A stretch of 64,000 nucleotides of DNA from Fidelibacterota bacterium (GCA_020354025.1 CP070638.1:2322938-2386937); one strand, 5' to 3'; counted from the first letter of the stretch, positions 43,034 through 53,073 are shown. A program made the numbers and translations. The notes: a model not told the origin generated them from the sequence alone.

Positions 43034-44967
43034 TATCCGCTTCTCTCCAGCAGCTCCCTCAGCCGCTGTGTCGGGTTAAAAACTCGATTCTTGTCGTTGT
43101 AACGGACCCAGAAATAGGAGATAACGAAATCATCCTTTAAACTCTCAACGTATATGTCCCTGGATTCCCAGGCTCGCAGCGCCTGTTCGATCAAATTCTT
43201 CAGGTCGCTCCCCTGGCCTAGTTCTTCCATTTCCTCAGCCGTGAGAGCTTTCATCTCCTCCTCATCCGTGAAGTCCACAGAGGATATTGCCACTCCCATA
43301 CGCTCCAGCACCTTGGTAAGCTCCACGGCATCTATCGTCAGCGCAGCATACTTAAGCCCCTTGTCGACAAATTCTATCCGGGCCAGCACTTGCTGATCAT
43401 CGGTTTCATTTCGAGCCTGATCCAGGTCAGCGCGGCATTCCTCTAGCACTGAAGCGGGGTAAACTTCATGCACCTGTGTCATCGCGAAGGAGGAGCACGA
43501 TGGATGGATACCCTCCTTTACCGCACTCTGCCAGCGACTCTGCAGCCGGTCATAGCACTTCCGAACCAGTTTCCCCGCCGTCCCGAAAGCCTTATCATAG
43601 AATTCGTCGATCAGGGCGTCCACATCCGCATTGACGTTCCAGAGCACCTTGGAGGCGATGTAGTAGTTCAGGCCGTTGATCGCGAAACCATCCCCAGCCT
43701 GGGTTTGATAAAGTCGAATCCCGATACTATGCAGATGTCGTAGCGACTCAGCGATCTTAGGGTAGATAATCCGCGGCAGATCAGGCCATGCCCCGTTGAT
43801 GTAGTACTCGTATATGGCCATATTGCGGGCGATCTCCGACCAGCCCTTGGCGATGGCATAATGCTCACTCTGCTTCTCATCATTCCAATGCAGGTAACAG
43901 CTCCACATGCAATACTGCGGGATCACGAAATCACTGATGGTGATCTTCTCCGGAGGGTCTACGTACCAAGAATAGGCCATGTTGACCAGGTATTTGCCCG
44001 GATGGATCTCCTGCAGCTCCTCAGCTAGCGCATTGGTGAAAGTGAAAATGCGATCGGTGATCACCGGTTTATCGGGCCTTCTTTTCAACCGCTTGCCGGT
44101 ATCAAGAGCTCGGCATTGTTCGCACTCACAGAATCCTCCACCGTCATTGGGAGTGACGTGTAGGGCGTCACATTCAGGATGTTCCTTAAAGTAATTCTTG
44201 AAGTAAGTGCCGAAGATCGGTATCAGGTCAGGATTGGTAGTGCACAGTTGCGCGCCGTGCTTGCCATCGAAGTTCTCAAAATCCCGATCACGCCGTCCTT
44301 CCACCAGTGCATAGTACTCAGGGTGCTTACCGCCATACCTGTCCGGGGGAACGATATTACCCCATTCGTGCCCGCCTTGGACATTCAGCCCACCCCACTT
44401 ATTTCGTTTCTCCCAGAGCCTCATCTGCTCAAGGTGTTCCCCGCTCACGCCTAACAATCTCTGCTTGGTAATGCGATCATGTGGCCCCCATAACGGGCCT
44501 CCGGGACCACGCTCCCGCCACTTGAAATCGGGGGCATCGATCCGGTCAATAACCGGGATTTCCAAAGTCCTTGCTCGGGGGACGACCTCCCCCAGCTCTC
44601 CAGGCCAGAACCAGCGCACGCCACAATACTCCTCCAGAAAGGTGTAGACCGCGAATAGTAGTCCATCCTCATCGGCACCCAGGAAATGCAGGCGGTCGGT
44701 GTCTGTGCGCAGCATGAAACCCTCCTGCTCGAGCTCCAGGGTGCCTGTGTCGAATTCACGGTTAGTCCCTCCAACCAGCAGCAGGAAGGATTCAGCCCCT
44801 ACTAGAGGGGTAACAATGGGTACCTCCACCCCAGTGATCTTCTTCAGATACCGCTGTAGCTCTTCGGCTGCGAGAGTCTCGGCTTCGGTCGCTCTGCCGG
44901 GGCGAACGATCAGGCTCCGTGATTCACCATCCGCGACCAGAACATACCTTTTCTGATTATCATCCAT
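43033..44967 (-). CDS. DUF4838 protein with alpha-glucuronidase-like architecture
   Basis: About 644 residues. The N-terminal part (ETLAAEELQRYLKKITG...EEYCGVRWFWPGELG) matches the domain that precedes GH67 alpha-glucuronidases, and the middle holds the DUF4838 signature with LHVTPNDGGGFCECEQC. No signal peptide. It may hydrolyse a uronic-acid glycoside, but the GH67 catalytic residues cannot be recognised. ATG 44967 has GGAG six bases upstream; an in-frame TTG at 44985 is less convincing. It is followed by the solute-binding protein with overlapping stop and start. Confidence 0.8.
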   Translation of the reverse strand: MDDNQKRYVLVADGESRSLIVRPGRATEAETLAAEELQRYLKKITGVEVPIVTPLVGAESFLLLVGGTNREFDTGTLELEQEGFMLRTDTDRLHFLGADEDGLLFAVYTFLEEYCGVRWFWPGELGEVVPRARTLEIPVIDRIDAPDFKWRERGPGGPLWGPHDRITKQRLLGVSGEHLEQMRLWEKRNKWGGLNVQGGHEWGNIVPPDRYGGKHPEYYALVEGRRDRDFENFDGKHGAQLCTTNPDLIPIFGTYFKNYFKEHPECDALHVTPNDGGGFCECEQCRALDTGKRLKRRPDKPVITDRIFTFTNALAEELQEIHPGKYLVNMAYSWYVDPPEKITISDFVIPQYCMWSCYLHWNDEKQSEHYAIAKGWSEIARNMAIYEYYINGAWPDLPRIIYPKIAESLRHLHSIGIRLYQTQAGDGFAINGLNYYIASKVLWNVNADVDALIDEFYDKAFGTAGKLVRKCYDRLQSRWQSAVKEGIHPSCSSFAMTQVHEVYPASVLEECRADLDQARNETDDQQVLARIEFVDKGLKYAALTIDAVELTKVLERMGVAISSVDFTDEEEMKALTAEEMEELGQGSDLKNLIEQALRAWESRDIYVESLKDDFVISYFWVRYNDKNRVFNPTQRLRELLERSG

Positions 44968-44985
44968 TGTCATCTCCAATGCCAA

Positions 44986-46077
44986 CTATTTCAAGGTGAA
45001 CTCCAGGAACTCCCCTGAGCAGGGATTGCCGTCCGCGACCAGAAGTTTGCCCGCCTTGGCCATATTGATAAACGCCCTCTGAGTGAACATGGGATAAAAG
45101 CTGATTTTCGGCCCCTTGTATCCAGAATCCCCATGTTGACAGATACCGCCGGCTGGATCGTGGAACTTCATAAGTGTCTTCATCGATTCCAGACTGGTAG
45201 AAAAGTCTCGCTCGGACACCAGCCTTTCCAGATTCGCATACCTCGTATCGCTGTTTCGATCTCCGAGCTCGCCTCGGCTCAATTCCTTTGCTCTCATATG
45301 GGGCGTCACTGTGTGGTTGGTGCAGAACATCACTTCTCCCTGACCCCAACGCACGTTCTGCTCGGTCGGGGAGCGTTCCACAATGGCCGAGTCCCCAGCC
45401 GCATCCACCAGCGCGAAATGGAAGCCCATCCGCAGTAGCGGATGGACTTCCAGAAACTCCACTGCCTCCTTGACGGTCGCACACTGATGCAGCAGCGGCC
45501 TCGGCAACAGGTTCCGGACCGTGCCCGACCGATCTACGGTGCTGAAATGGATCGATGTCTCACCTACTGCTAGACCTTTCTCATTCAAACCCGTCATGAT
45601 AGAAATCCCGTCCAGATGGCCTATGGTGAGTACTGAGTAGACTCCCTCGGGACGGATTACCCTGACAACGACCGGATTGGCGTCGGGAGTGGTAGCGTCA
45701 TGTGTCTTACCCACCAGGGGACCTTTATCGCTATCCGGAAAAATGATGTTCGTACAGCCGTCTTCTTCACCAAAGAGCAGAACACCCGGCCGGAATATAT
45801 GCCCTAAGAAATCCTCTCGCTGGATGCCCGTGCCTGCGCAGATGCCGTTGATCTCTTCCCAAAGGTAAGGAAAATTGCTGCGGAACGTCTCACTCATCGC
45901 TTCGATGGCTACCTTGATCCTGCCAGTCTCATATCGGCTGCGCAACATCCTCATGCTGGCTTGAACCATTTCCTTGATCGGTGCTGCAAGTGCAGCTCCG
46001 TAGTGTCGCCCGATCTGGTCGGCCGATCCCGAGCTCTCAATGTGGTATAGGTCAGTGTTACGGGCTGATTTATTCAT
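44986..46077 (-). CDS. C45-type N-terminal nucleophile hydrolase (acyl-CoA:6-APA acyltransferase-like), cytoplasmic
   Basis: Penicillin acyltransferase-like protein, about 363 residues. The likely autoprocessing cysteine is in GEEDGCTNIIF; the core motifs GPLVGKTHD, MTGLNEKGLAVG and GFHFALVDAAGDSAIVE follow in family order, and a C-terminal GGICQHGDSG is shared with the secreted paralogue at 51373-52935. No signal peptide. ATG 46077 has GGAGG eight bases upstream and is preferred to an ATG at 46140. Such enzymes cleave or form amides; natural substrates are mostly unknown. It sits between GH3 and DUF4838 genes. Confidence 0.82.
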   Translation of the reverse strand: MNKSARNTDLYHIESSGSADQIGRHYGAALAAPIKEMVQASMRMLRSRYETGRIKVAIEAMSETFRSNFPYLWEEINGICAGTGIQREDFLGHIFRPGVLLFGEEDGCTNIIFPDSDKGPLVGKTHDATTPDANPVVVRVIRPEGVYSVLTIGHLDGISIMTGLNEKGLAVGETSIHFSTVDRSGTVRNLLPRPLLHQCATVKEAVEFLEVHPLLRMGFHFALVDAAGDSAIVERSPTEQNVRWGQGEVMFCTNHTVTPHMRAKELSRGELGDRNSDTRYANLERLVSERDFSTSLESMKTLMKFHDPAGGICQHGDSGYKGPKISFYPMFTQRAFINMAKAGKLLVADGNPCSGEFLEFTLK

Positions 46078-46153
46078 TACTACCACCTCCAACCTGATGA
46101 ATTGTGCAATGTTGTGGTCGGACCTTCGATCGCCCAGCAAAGTCTACTCGGTC

Positions 46154-47782
46154 TCATAATGTGATGCCCTCCCTTCTGGTATGCAGTCCGGGTATCTCTA
46201 CCGGTAACCGGCCTTGCGGCGTGATTTCACCGGCGATGATCCGGCAGAGAGCCTTCAGCTGAGGCAGACGGTCACCATAGGTGCAGATGTAGGTCCCGGC
46301 TTGCGGATTAGAGTAAAGGTCGTAAGGTGTATTCAAAGCGATCCATATGACTTCTTTACCCAGCTTGAACATTCCCTTTACCAGTTTATCCTGGGCTGGT
46401 AGCATATTAGAACGATGGCTGCCCATAATCAATAGGTCATACTCTCGCGCCTTGTCCAATACCATCTTCGCCTCCTCGGAATACGGGCTGAGGTTGTAGT
46501 AGATGATATCGAATCCGTCGGTTGAGTAGCTATACTTATCGCTCAATATGCCCCGGATGATGTAACCCGCTTGGTCCCCGGTGATACCGTCGAGGGAGGC
46601 GTTAGCCAACATATCGGGCATGACCATCAATGCCCGGATTTTATGATCCATCTTTAGAGGCACCAGCTCATCCGCGTTACGGACCAGGGTCACCGACCTC
46701 TCCCCCATTTCCTCGAATTTCCGGATATGCTCCAGATTCCAGATAACCGAGGCGATGTCCGGCTGCTCGCCGAAACAGTACCTGCGCTTGAGTGCAAACA
46801 GCCGCTCCAAGGATTCATTTGCCCGCTCGTCTGATATCCGCTCACTTTTCAGCGCTTCCCGCAAGGCATCCAAGACAGCAAAGTTGGCCACTCGGCCGTG
46901 GCGCTTCAGTATCATATCGGCTCCGGCCAGTATCGACCTGACTGCGGACTCCCGGGGAGAATAGTAATCGATCAGCCCGTGCATCCCAAAAGCGTCGGAA
47001 GTAATGATACCGTTAAATCCCAGCTTTTTACGGGCGATGTCGGTAATGATAACCTTGGAAAAGGTGCCGATGGCCTCTTCGTCAATCTTCGGGTAGCGGA
47101 CGTGACTAGTCATCATAGCTGATACACCGACCTCGATGGCCTTCTTGAAAGGTAATAGCTCGCACTCCTCGAACTCTTCCAGGCTCCGGTCGACGGTCGG
47201 TAGATCGAAGTGCGCGTCCACCTCCGAGCCACCGGCACCGGGGAAGTGTTTCGCGGTCGAAGCCAGCCCGGCATCGCGCAGGCCTTCGATAAAGCGCCCG
47301 CCCATCTCCGCTACCGCTTGGGGATCATCACCGTAGGAGCGGATCCCCAGGCCAGTGTTCTTCTGGAGGTTGCTAAGGTCCACCACCGGCATGTAGATCA
47401 TATTGAAGCCCAGAGCCCGCAACTCAGTACCCACAATCCGGGCGGCGGCATAAGCCCATTCCGGATCGTGAGTGGCACCGATGGCCATGTTCCCCGGATT
47501 ACGGGATAGGGATTCCAGGAAACAGGTGCGGTCACCACCTTCCTGGTTGATGGTGATGATCAGCGGAATCCCGTTTTCCTCCATTGCCAGCTCCTGAGCC
47601 TCGTTGACCAGATCGTGGATCTGCAAGGGATTCTCGACATTGCGGATGCTGAATACGATGCCACCGATCTTCCATTCGGCAATGATCTCCCGCAGGTAGT
47701 CGTTCATCCGTGTTCCATTGAATCCGATCAGGAACATCTGCCCCGCCTTCTCCTCAAGGGTCATTTCGCTGATTGATTTCAT
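46154..47782 (-). CDS. GH3 glycoside hydrolase (beta-N-acetylhexosaminidase-like)
   Basis: About 542 residues. The barrel begins MTLEEKAGQMFLIGF and carries the NagZ-type loop KHFPGAGGSEVDAH with a catalytic histidine, and the nucleophile aspartate in IITSDAFGMHGL. These favour the N-acetylglucosaminidase branch. A second alpha/beta-sandwich domain follows, longer than single-domain NagZ. No signal peptide, so it likely acts on imported oligosaccharides and could feed NagB. ATG 47782 is chosen over 47824; the ribosome-binding site is weak for both. Confidence 0.88.
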   Translation of the reverse strand: MKSISEMTLEEKAGQMFLIGFNGTRMNDYLREIIAEWKIGGIVFSIRNVENPLQIHDLVNEAQELAMEENGIPLIITINQEGGDRTCFLESLSRNPGNMAIGATHDPEWAYAAARIVGTELRALGFNMIYMPVVDLSNLQKNTGLGIRSYGDDPQAVAEMGGRFIEGLRDAGLASTAKHFPGAGGSEVDAHFDLPTVDRSLEEFEECELLPFKKAIEVGVSAMMTSHVRYPKIDEEAIGTFSKVIITDIARKKLGFNGIITSDAFGMHGLIDYYSPRESAVRSILAGADMILKRHGRVANFAVLDALREALKSERISDERANESLERLFALKRRYCFGEQPDIASVIWNLEHIRKFEEMGERSVTLVRNADELVPLKMDHKIRALMVMPDMLANASLDGITGDQAGYIIRGILSDKYSYSTDGFDIIYYNLSPYSEEAKMVLDKAREYDLLIMGSHRSNMLPAQDKLVKGMFKLGKEVIWIALNTPYDLYSNPQAGTYICTYGDRLPQLKALCRIIAGEITPQGRLPVEIPGLHTRREGITL

Positions 47783-47858
47783 CACTATTTCTCGATTTGA
47801 TTTTTCATACGTTGAATGCCACACATTCGACAGATTCTGTGCACCAGTTGGCCGAGGA

Positions 47859-48608
47859 TCAGGGATGCTTCAGCCAGAAACCGCCATCCATGATCAGCGC
47901 CTCTCCGGTTACTGTCTCAAAGAGCGGGCTACACATGGCTACGCACATGAGCGCCAGGTCCCGGGCACTGACAATACGGCCCAGCGGTGTCTCCGCGGCG
48001 CGGTTCTTCCGCGGCTGGGAGTCATACTCTGGATTGTCGATCAAACCCGGAACGATGCAGTTAACTCTGACCTTGGGCGCATAGGTGGAGGCCAGAAAGC
48101 GCGTCATGGAAATTACCGCCGCCTTAGCCAGTCCGTAAACCGAGTGAGAGTATTTAGTAGCTGAAGTGGCTGAGAAATTGACAATGGCACCACCCTCTCC
48201 CTTTTCCATAGCCTGAGCCGCGTCCCGAGCCAGGAAAAAACAAGCCTTCACGTTACCGTCACTGCAATGATCCCAGCCTGCGAGATCAATCTCGCGAATC
48301 GGTGGGCTCACCCGTGTCGCTGCGCAGTTAATCAGGAAATCCAGCCTCCCATAGTCGGACATCACCTTATCTACTAATGGGCTAATAGAGTCAAATTCGA
48401 GCAAGTCGAACTGATAGGCCTTCGCGCGCACTCCACGGCCTTCGGCTTCAATAACACCGCTGGCTGCCGCATCAGCTCGGGTGAGGTAGGTCAGCGCGAC
48501 ATCGGCTCCCACCTCACTGAATATCCTAGCGATCATGGGGCCGGTTTCGCTGGACGCACCTGTTATCAGTGCTACTTTACCCCTTAAGAGGTCCCTCGGG
48601 AAAATCAT
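47859..48608 (-). CDS. Short-chain dehydrogenase/reductase (SDR)
   Basis: A 249-residue classical SDR: cofactor motif TGASSETG (the usual GIG changed to ETG), NCAATR for the NNAG region, catalytic serine in NFSATSATKYS, and the Y-x-x-x-K pair in VYGLAKAA. C-terminal DGGFWLKHP matches the family end. Likely reduces a keto sugar or related carbonyl with NAD(P)H. It follows the GH88-like gene by 68 bases and precedes the GH3 gene. Confidence 0.88.
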   Translation of the reverse strand: MIFPRDLLRGKVALITGASSETGPMIARIFSEVGADVALTYLTRADAAASGVIEAEGRGVRAKAYQFDLLEFDSISPLVDKVMSDYGRLDFLINCAATRVSPPIREIDLAGWDHCSDGNVKACFFLARDAAQAMEKGEGGAIVNFSATSATKYSHSVYGLAKAAVISMTRFLASTYAPKVRVNCIVPGLIDNPEYDSQPRKNRAAETPLGRIVSARDLALMCVAMCSPLFETVTGEALIMDGGFWLKHP

Positions 48609-48676
48609 GCCAAACTCTCTGTTTATATTTGAACCGACACATATAGATTCACCAACGCTCTGGACACCTCATGTAA

Positions 48677-50170
48677 TCAGCGAACGAGCGTAATTCTGCG
48701 AGCTCGCCGGGTGTCGTTCGCCTCTAGCACCACTACATAAACGCCCGCTGCAAGACGCCCGCTGTCGAAACGGAACAGATGGTGTCCTGGATCCCGGTAC
48801 CCCTCCTCCAAGGGCTGAATCCAGCGGCCGGTGATATCGTAAAGGCTTAAGTTCACTACCACCGCATCAGACAGCCAGTACCATATGTTGGTCTCAGGAT
48901 TGAACGGATTTGGATAATTCTGGAATAGCCTAATTGAGGCCGGGAACAGGTACGGCGGGTCTCCGAAGGCATTGGTGGACATTATCATATCTCGATAGCG
49001 GAGCAAGGCTTCAATGAAATAGTAGTCAGCATAGATCAACGAGACATCAATCCCCTTGTCCTCATTATGGTTCTGGATACCATGCAGCAGTATCCCGATG
49101 CTGTTCGTACCCTCGGCCAGGTAGGCCGGTGAGCAGAGCGAAGCCAGAATACTACAGGCTGCTGAGCGATACTTTTCCGCAGTGACCGCAGCGGGAACCA
49201 GCGTACACAGCTCAAGGAGTCCAGATGCGGCTATGGCAGATGCCGAAACGTCTTTCTCCTCATCAGGAATATCTGGGGCTTGAAAATCCCAATAGGGTAC
49301 GCAGTCACCGGGCAGATGGTCGATAAAGTAGTCCGCCAATCTCATTGCCGCCTCCAGCAGACGGGAATCGCCGGTCTCTCGGTAGGCCATCGTGAAACCG
49401 TACAAACCCCACGCCTGACCCCGGGCCCAGGTGGATTCAGCATCTGATCCCTGCTTAGTGAAGCGGCTGATATATTCACCGGTTGTAGTGTCGTAGTCCA
49501 CTATCTGATAGGTACCGCCATCCTCACGGATATGATCCCGGCTGGTTCTTAGCGCATGACTAAGTGCCATGTCATACAAGTCAGAGTCTCCGCCATTCCT
49601 GGCGGCCCAGAACAGGATCTCCAGATTCATCATATTATCAATAATGACCGGAAAAAGGTGCTTATTCCATGAGCGCATGCACCCCACTCGGGGATGGTAA
49701 CGAGTAGCCAGGGAATTGGCTGCCTGGATTATCACTTCGCGGTACTCTTCTCGGCCTGTGAGACGGTAGCCGTTACCGAAGCTGCAGAAGATGATAAATC
49801 CCACATCGTGGGTATTGGTGTTATCCTTAGAGTCTTCCAAACCGGCCGTCCAGCTCTCCGCCCGTCTCCGCCAGGTGTCATCCAGGGTATGATCATACAT
49901 CTGCCACAGACAGCCGGGAAACCAGCCGGAAACCCAGCTTCCGGGTCTATTCGCAATCCAGAGAGTATCGTTCCGGGTCCGGTATGGATACCTGGTGGTG
50001 TCGTTTATGAGAGTCACTGTACGGGCTAGCTGCCCCTCGGAAAACTCCAGACTGTGAGCTACCAGAGAATCAAGGTTTCGGGCTTGAAGAGGGCCAGCCA
50101 GGCAGAAAACAGTCAGGAGACACGCGGAGATTACCCTGCGGAGCTGCCTTTCTCTCAGGCTACCGATCAT
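48677..50170 (-). CDS. Secreted GH88-like unsaturated glucuronyl hydrolase with T9SS sorting domain
   Basis: Removes the unsaturated uronate left at oligosaccharide ends by polysaccharide lyases. The 497-residue protein has a signal peptide (RVISACLLTVFCLAGPLQA), an (alpha/alpha)6 barrel with GSWVSGWFPGCLWQMYDHT, HDVGFIIFCSFGNGYRLTG and WDFQAPDIPDEEKDVSASAIAASGLLEL, where the two conserved aspartates of the family lie, and a T9SS domain starting QNYPNPFNPET. The ATG overlaps the end of the beta-helix gene by 11 bases. It fits the two lyase-like proteins and the heparinase-like enzyme nearby. Confidence 0.88.
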   Translation of the reverse strand: MIGSLRERQLRRVISACLLTVFCLAGPLQARNLDSLVAHSLEFSEGQLARTVTLINDTTRYPYRTRNDTLWIANRPGSWVSGWFPGCLWQMYDHTLDDTWRRRAESWTAGLEDSKDNTNTHDVGFIIFCSFGNGYRLTGREEYREVIIQAANSLATRYHPRVGCMRSWNKHLFPVIIDNMMNLEILFWAARNGGDSDLYDMALSHALRTSRDHIREDGGTYQIVDYDTTTGEYISRFTKQGSDAESTWARGQAWGLYGFTMAYRETGDSRLLEAAMRLADYFIDHLPGDCVPYWDFQAPDIPDEEKDVSASAIAASGLLELCTLVPAAVTAEKYRSAACSILASLCSPAYLAEGTNSIGILLHGIQNHNEDKGIDVSLIYADYYFIEALLRYRDMIMSTNAFGDPPYLFPASIRLFQNYPNPFNPETNIWYWLSDAVVVNLSLYDITGRWIQPLEEGYRDPGHHLFRFDSGRLAAGVYVVVLEANDTRRARRITLVR

Positions 50171-51362
50171 TCAGATTCCGCTCAGCGGACCCAGCCGGAC
50201 CCCCGCTTGTTCCCAGAGGCTCTACCTCCACCGGGCCGGATACGTCTCCTGCCAGTACCTCAGCAACAGTGGCGTGATCCCAGACATTGTTCATAGCCTT
50301 CACCGTATCAGCCGTTAGATTTAGCAGGTCCTTGGACTGGTTTCCTCTGAGGATGTTGAGCCCCAGGCTCGCTTGGGAATTGCTGTCGATACTCACTGAG
50401 CCACCGCCCAGATCTGCCTGGACGTGGTCTTTTAATAATACTCCTGCGCTGCTCGCGTTTTGGATATCATTGCGCTCTAACCGTACTCGGGCGTTCTCAT
50501 AGGCGTATATCCCGTAGTTGCCCGGTCGCATAACGTTATTGCGGATAATAGCCTGTACCTCACCATACACCCTGATCCCGTACTCCGAATCGTGTATGGT
50601 GTTGTTTTCGAAGATGACGTTCATAGTATCCCGGCCGCCACTAAACCGGGGTCCGGTGGATCTACCGCTGAAAGTGCAGCCCCGGACCACATAGTACCCA
50701 CTGCTACCGCCCGCACGGACCGGCTGCTGGCAGTCAACAAATTCGCAGTCCTCCACGGTCACCGATCCACCGTTGTTGATCATGACCGCCTTGTCCTCAG
50801 AATCCTCAAAGTAACAGCCCCGGATGACGGTCCGGTAGGCCTCATAACCCCTGCCGTTGTTGGTCACCGCGTCCTCGCACACCCCGGGAAAACGCAGGTT
50901 CTCCACCAAGTTGTCATAGCCGCTCTGGACGTGCATTCCATCAGGAAAGCGGAGAAGTGTGAAGTTACGGACTACATTACTGTCGCCGTGAATCTCGATG
51001 AAATGATCCTGACCTTCGGTCTGGCTGCAGTCATCCGGGCCTGTGTACCTGACGACTAGGCCGCTGCCACCCCCATCCAGCACCAGTTTGCTGCCATAGA
51101 AGTATATCCGATCAGAGATATCTAGAGTGTCCCCATTGCACTCGAATGTTATTGTGCCTCCGCCGATAGCGGCCACAGAATCCAGGGCTGCTCGCAGGGC
51201 GGCCTCGCTGCATTCGATGCTCAGAACAAGGCCGACAGCTGGTATCTTATCCACAGGACGCCGGCCACAATTCATCAGGCCACAGACCAGTAACAAAATA
51301 AAGAGTAAGATCCCGCCGCCCGCACGGCGGCTCCAACCGGACAACAATTCTCCTCTAGCCAT
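50160..51362 (-). CDS. Beta-helix pectate lyase-like lipoprotein
   Basis: A 400-residue right-handed beta-helix: IGGGTITFECNGDTL, HGDSNVVRNFTLLRFPDGMH, VCEDAVTNNGRG, SEDKAVMINNG and IFENNTIHDSEYGIRVYG. The leader LLVCGLMNCGRR offers a lipobox, so it may be anchored in a membrane. It ends shortly after the helix without a T9SS domain, in contrast to its paralogue at 22847-24586. Probably a uronan lyase. GAGGTC lies near the ATG; the stop overlaps the GH88-like gene. Confidence 0.83.
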   Translation of the reverse strand: MARGELLSGWSRRAGGGILLFILLLVCGLMNCGRRPVDKIPAVGLVLSIECSEAALRAALDSVAAIGGGTITFECNGDTLDISDRIYFYGSKLVLDGGGSGLVVRYTGPDDCSQTEGQDHFIEIHGDSNVVRNFTLLRFPDGMHVQSGYDNLVENLRFPGVCEDAVTNNGRGYEAYRTVIRGCYFEDSEDKAVMINNGGSVTVEDCEFVDCQQPVRAGGSSGYYVVRGCTFSGRSTGPRFSGGRDTMNVIFENNTIHDSEYGIRVYGEVQAIIRNNVMRPGNYGIYAYENARVRLERNDIQNASSAGVLLKDHVQADLGGGSVSIDSNSQASLGLNILRGNQSKDLLNLTADTVKAMNNVWDHATVAEVLAGDVSGPVEVEPLGTSGGPAGSAERNLNDR

Positions 51363-51372
51363 AATTCCGACC

Positions 51373-52935
51373 TCACTTCATAAGGATCATTTTCTTGGTT
51401 AAGATTCGGTCACCAGCCTCCAGCCGGTAGTAGTATACTCCACTGGGAACCGGGCGCCCCGAATCGTCCTGACCATCCCATACCTGTCGGTGTTCTCCAC
51501 CTGATCGCATGCCTCCAGCAAGCATCCGCACCCGCTGGCCCCGCAGGTCGTATATCGCCAGCTCCACTACTGCATTTTCGGGCAGCTGGTATGAGATGGT
51601 TGTCTGCGCGTTGAAAGGATTGGGATGGTTCTGGCGTAACGCGGGCTGTTCCGGCAAGGCGGTGGCAATTCCTCTCTCCAGCGCCAGAGGTGTAAACTCA
51701 TATTCACGCCAGACATGTTCACAAGGATGATAGGATGTACCTATTTCCGGCCGCGCTGCCAGATAATACTTCCCCTCAGCAGGCAGCAGGAGCCGGGAAC
51801 GTGTGGTGTGCCATTGAACTTCGATCGAGTCGCCATGCTGGCAGATTGCCCCTAACGTATCGTGACTGAATATTATACTCTCGGCACCCTCAAAGGTGAA
51901 TTGGAAGGCAGTATCACTGAACATCCGTTCTAAATTAGCCCAGCGGTGATCTGAATTAGCTACATATGCGCTATCGTTGGTATCTTGCGTCTTCATTGTG
52001 CTGTCTGCTGAAGTATTGGTAACATAGACGTAACCGGTCGAGTCTCCCCAGCTGATATTAATTAGATCTCCCGGGCCCTTCTCAACTGCCGCCGCCTTCC
52101 CGGACTTGTCTACAAAGCAGAAATGGCGGCCATCATCGGTTATCTCGTAATTCTCCAGGAACGCCACGGCACTATCCACATCGGGGCAATAGCGGGCAAT
52201 TATTGGTACCAGATCCCCACCTCGTCCAATCCCGGTAGAGGTGGTGTCTAAGTAATGCGCGTTGGCATCTCCCACAGCAAGGCCCTGATCATTCAGGATA
52301 GCCCAGCCACACATAAGGACTCGATAGCCATCTGTATAATCGATTATTTCTACATCCTCGTCAGTCCACACACGCGTTGATGATGGAGTACCGTGACTGT
52401 CTGAAGTCTTACCCAGGATAGGTCCTCGATCACTGTGAGTCATACCAAAGGCCGAACAGGCTTCGAGTATGCTGGGAGCTTCGGCGGATACAGCTACGGG
52501 CAGCTGCGCAATTTTTCGTAACGCCTTCTCCCCGATCATGCCCGTCGCCATATCTTCATATGAGATACACACTGCGTCAGCCATCCCCCGCCATTCCTGC
52601 AGCAGACCTGGTAAGCGTTCGCCAACCTCGGTCAGGCGGAATTCCAGTGCCAGCCTGAGAGCGGGACCCTCCGGCCTACTGAATAGCGAGTGAGCCCGGC
52701 CGCTCCAGATCCTGAACTCATCGGCGTTCAGGCTGGCTCTTTTAAAGCCGATTTCGTAATCCGAGCCCTTCAGATAAACAACGCCTGGTATGCTGCCTCC
52801 AACCGCCTCGTCTTCCGCCGTCAGGCGGAAACCTGCCAGCAGAATACAGCCTGCCGTCAGAGCATAATTCAGCATCCAGCCTCTGCGCCGCTTAAGCAGC
52901 GGTTTTAATGCTCCGCCGGTATTATTACTCTTCAT
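51373..52935 (-). CDS. Secreted C45-type hydrolase with T9SS sorting domain
   Basis: A 520-residue secreted relative of the cytoplasmic protein at 44986-46077. It has a signal-like N-terminus (LNYALTAGCILLAGFRLTA), the likely nucleophile cysteine in EACSAFGM, GPILGKTSD, ILNDQGLAVGDAN and GAICQHGDS, then a T9SS domain opening QNHPNPFNAQT. Family role: amide hydrolysis or acyl transfer after self-cleavage. AGGTGG lies seven bases before the ATG. Having one copy outside and one inside the cell suggests stepwise use of an N-acyl substrate. Confidence 0.85.
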   Translation of the reverse strand: MKSNNTGGALKPLLKRRRGWMLNYALTAGCILLAGFRLTAEDEAVGGSIPGVVYLKGSDYEIGFKRASLNADEFRIWSGRAHSLFSRPEGPALRLALEFRLTEVGERLPGLLQEWRGMADAVCISYEDMATGMIGEKALRKIAQLPVAVSAEAPSILEACSAFGMTHSDRGPILGKTSDSHGTPSSTRVWTDEDVEIIDYTDGYRVLMCGWAILNDQGLAVGDANAHYLDTTSTGIGRGGDLVPIIARYCPDVDSAVAFLENYEITDDGRHFCFVDKSGKAAAVEKGPGDLINISWGDSTGYVYVTNTSADSTMKTQDTNDSAYVANSDHRWANLERMFSDTAFQFTFEGAESIIFSHDTLGAICQHGDSIEVQWHTTRSRLLLPAEGKYYLAARPEIGTSYHPCEHVWREYEFTPLALERGIATALPEQPALRQNHPNPFNAQTTISYQLPENAVVELAIYDLRGQRVRMLAGGMRSGGEHRQVWDGQDDSGRPVPSGVYYYRLEAGDRILTKKMILMK

Positions 52936-53073
52936 GTGTCCACCTGTCTAAGATGATCATAATTATTACTTTCTCTTATGAGCTCCGGTCCCGCTCAATC
53001 AATATGCAGATATCGATCATATCGGCCCCCGTGAAGCCGCTTCCCTGTTATGGATATATTGCCCTGGTCAGGA

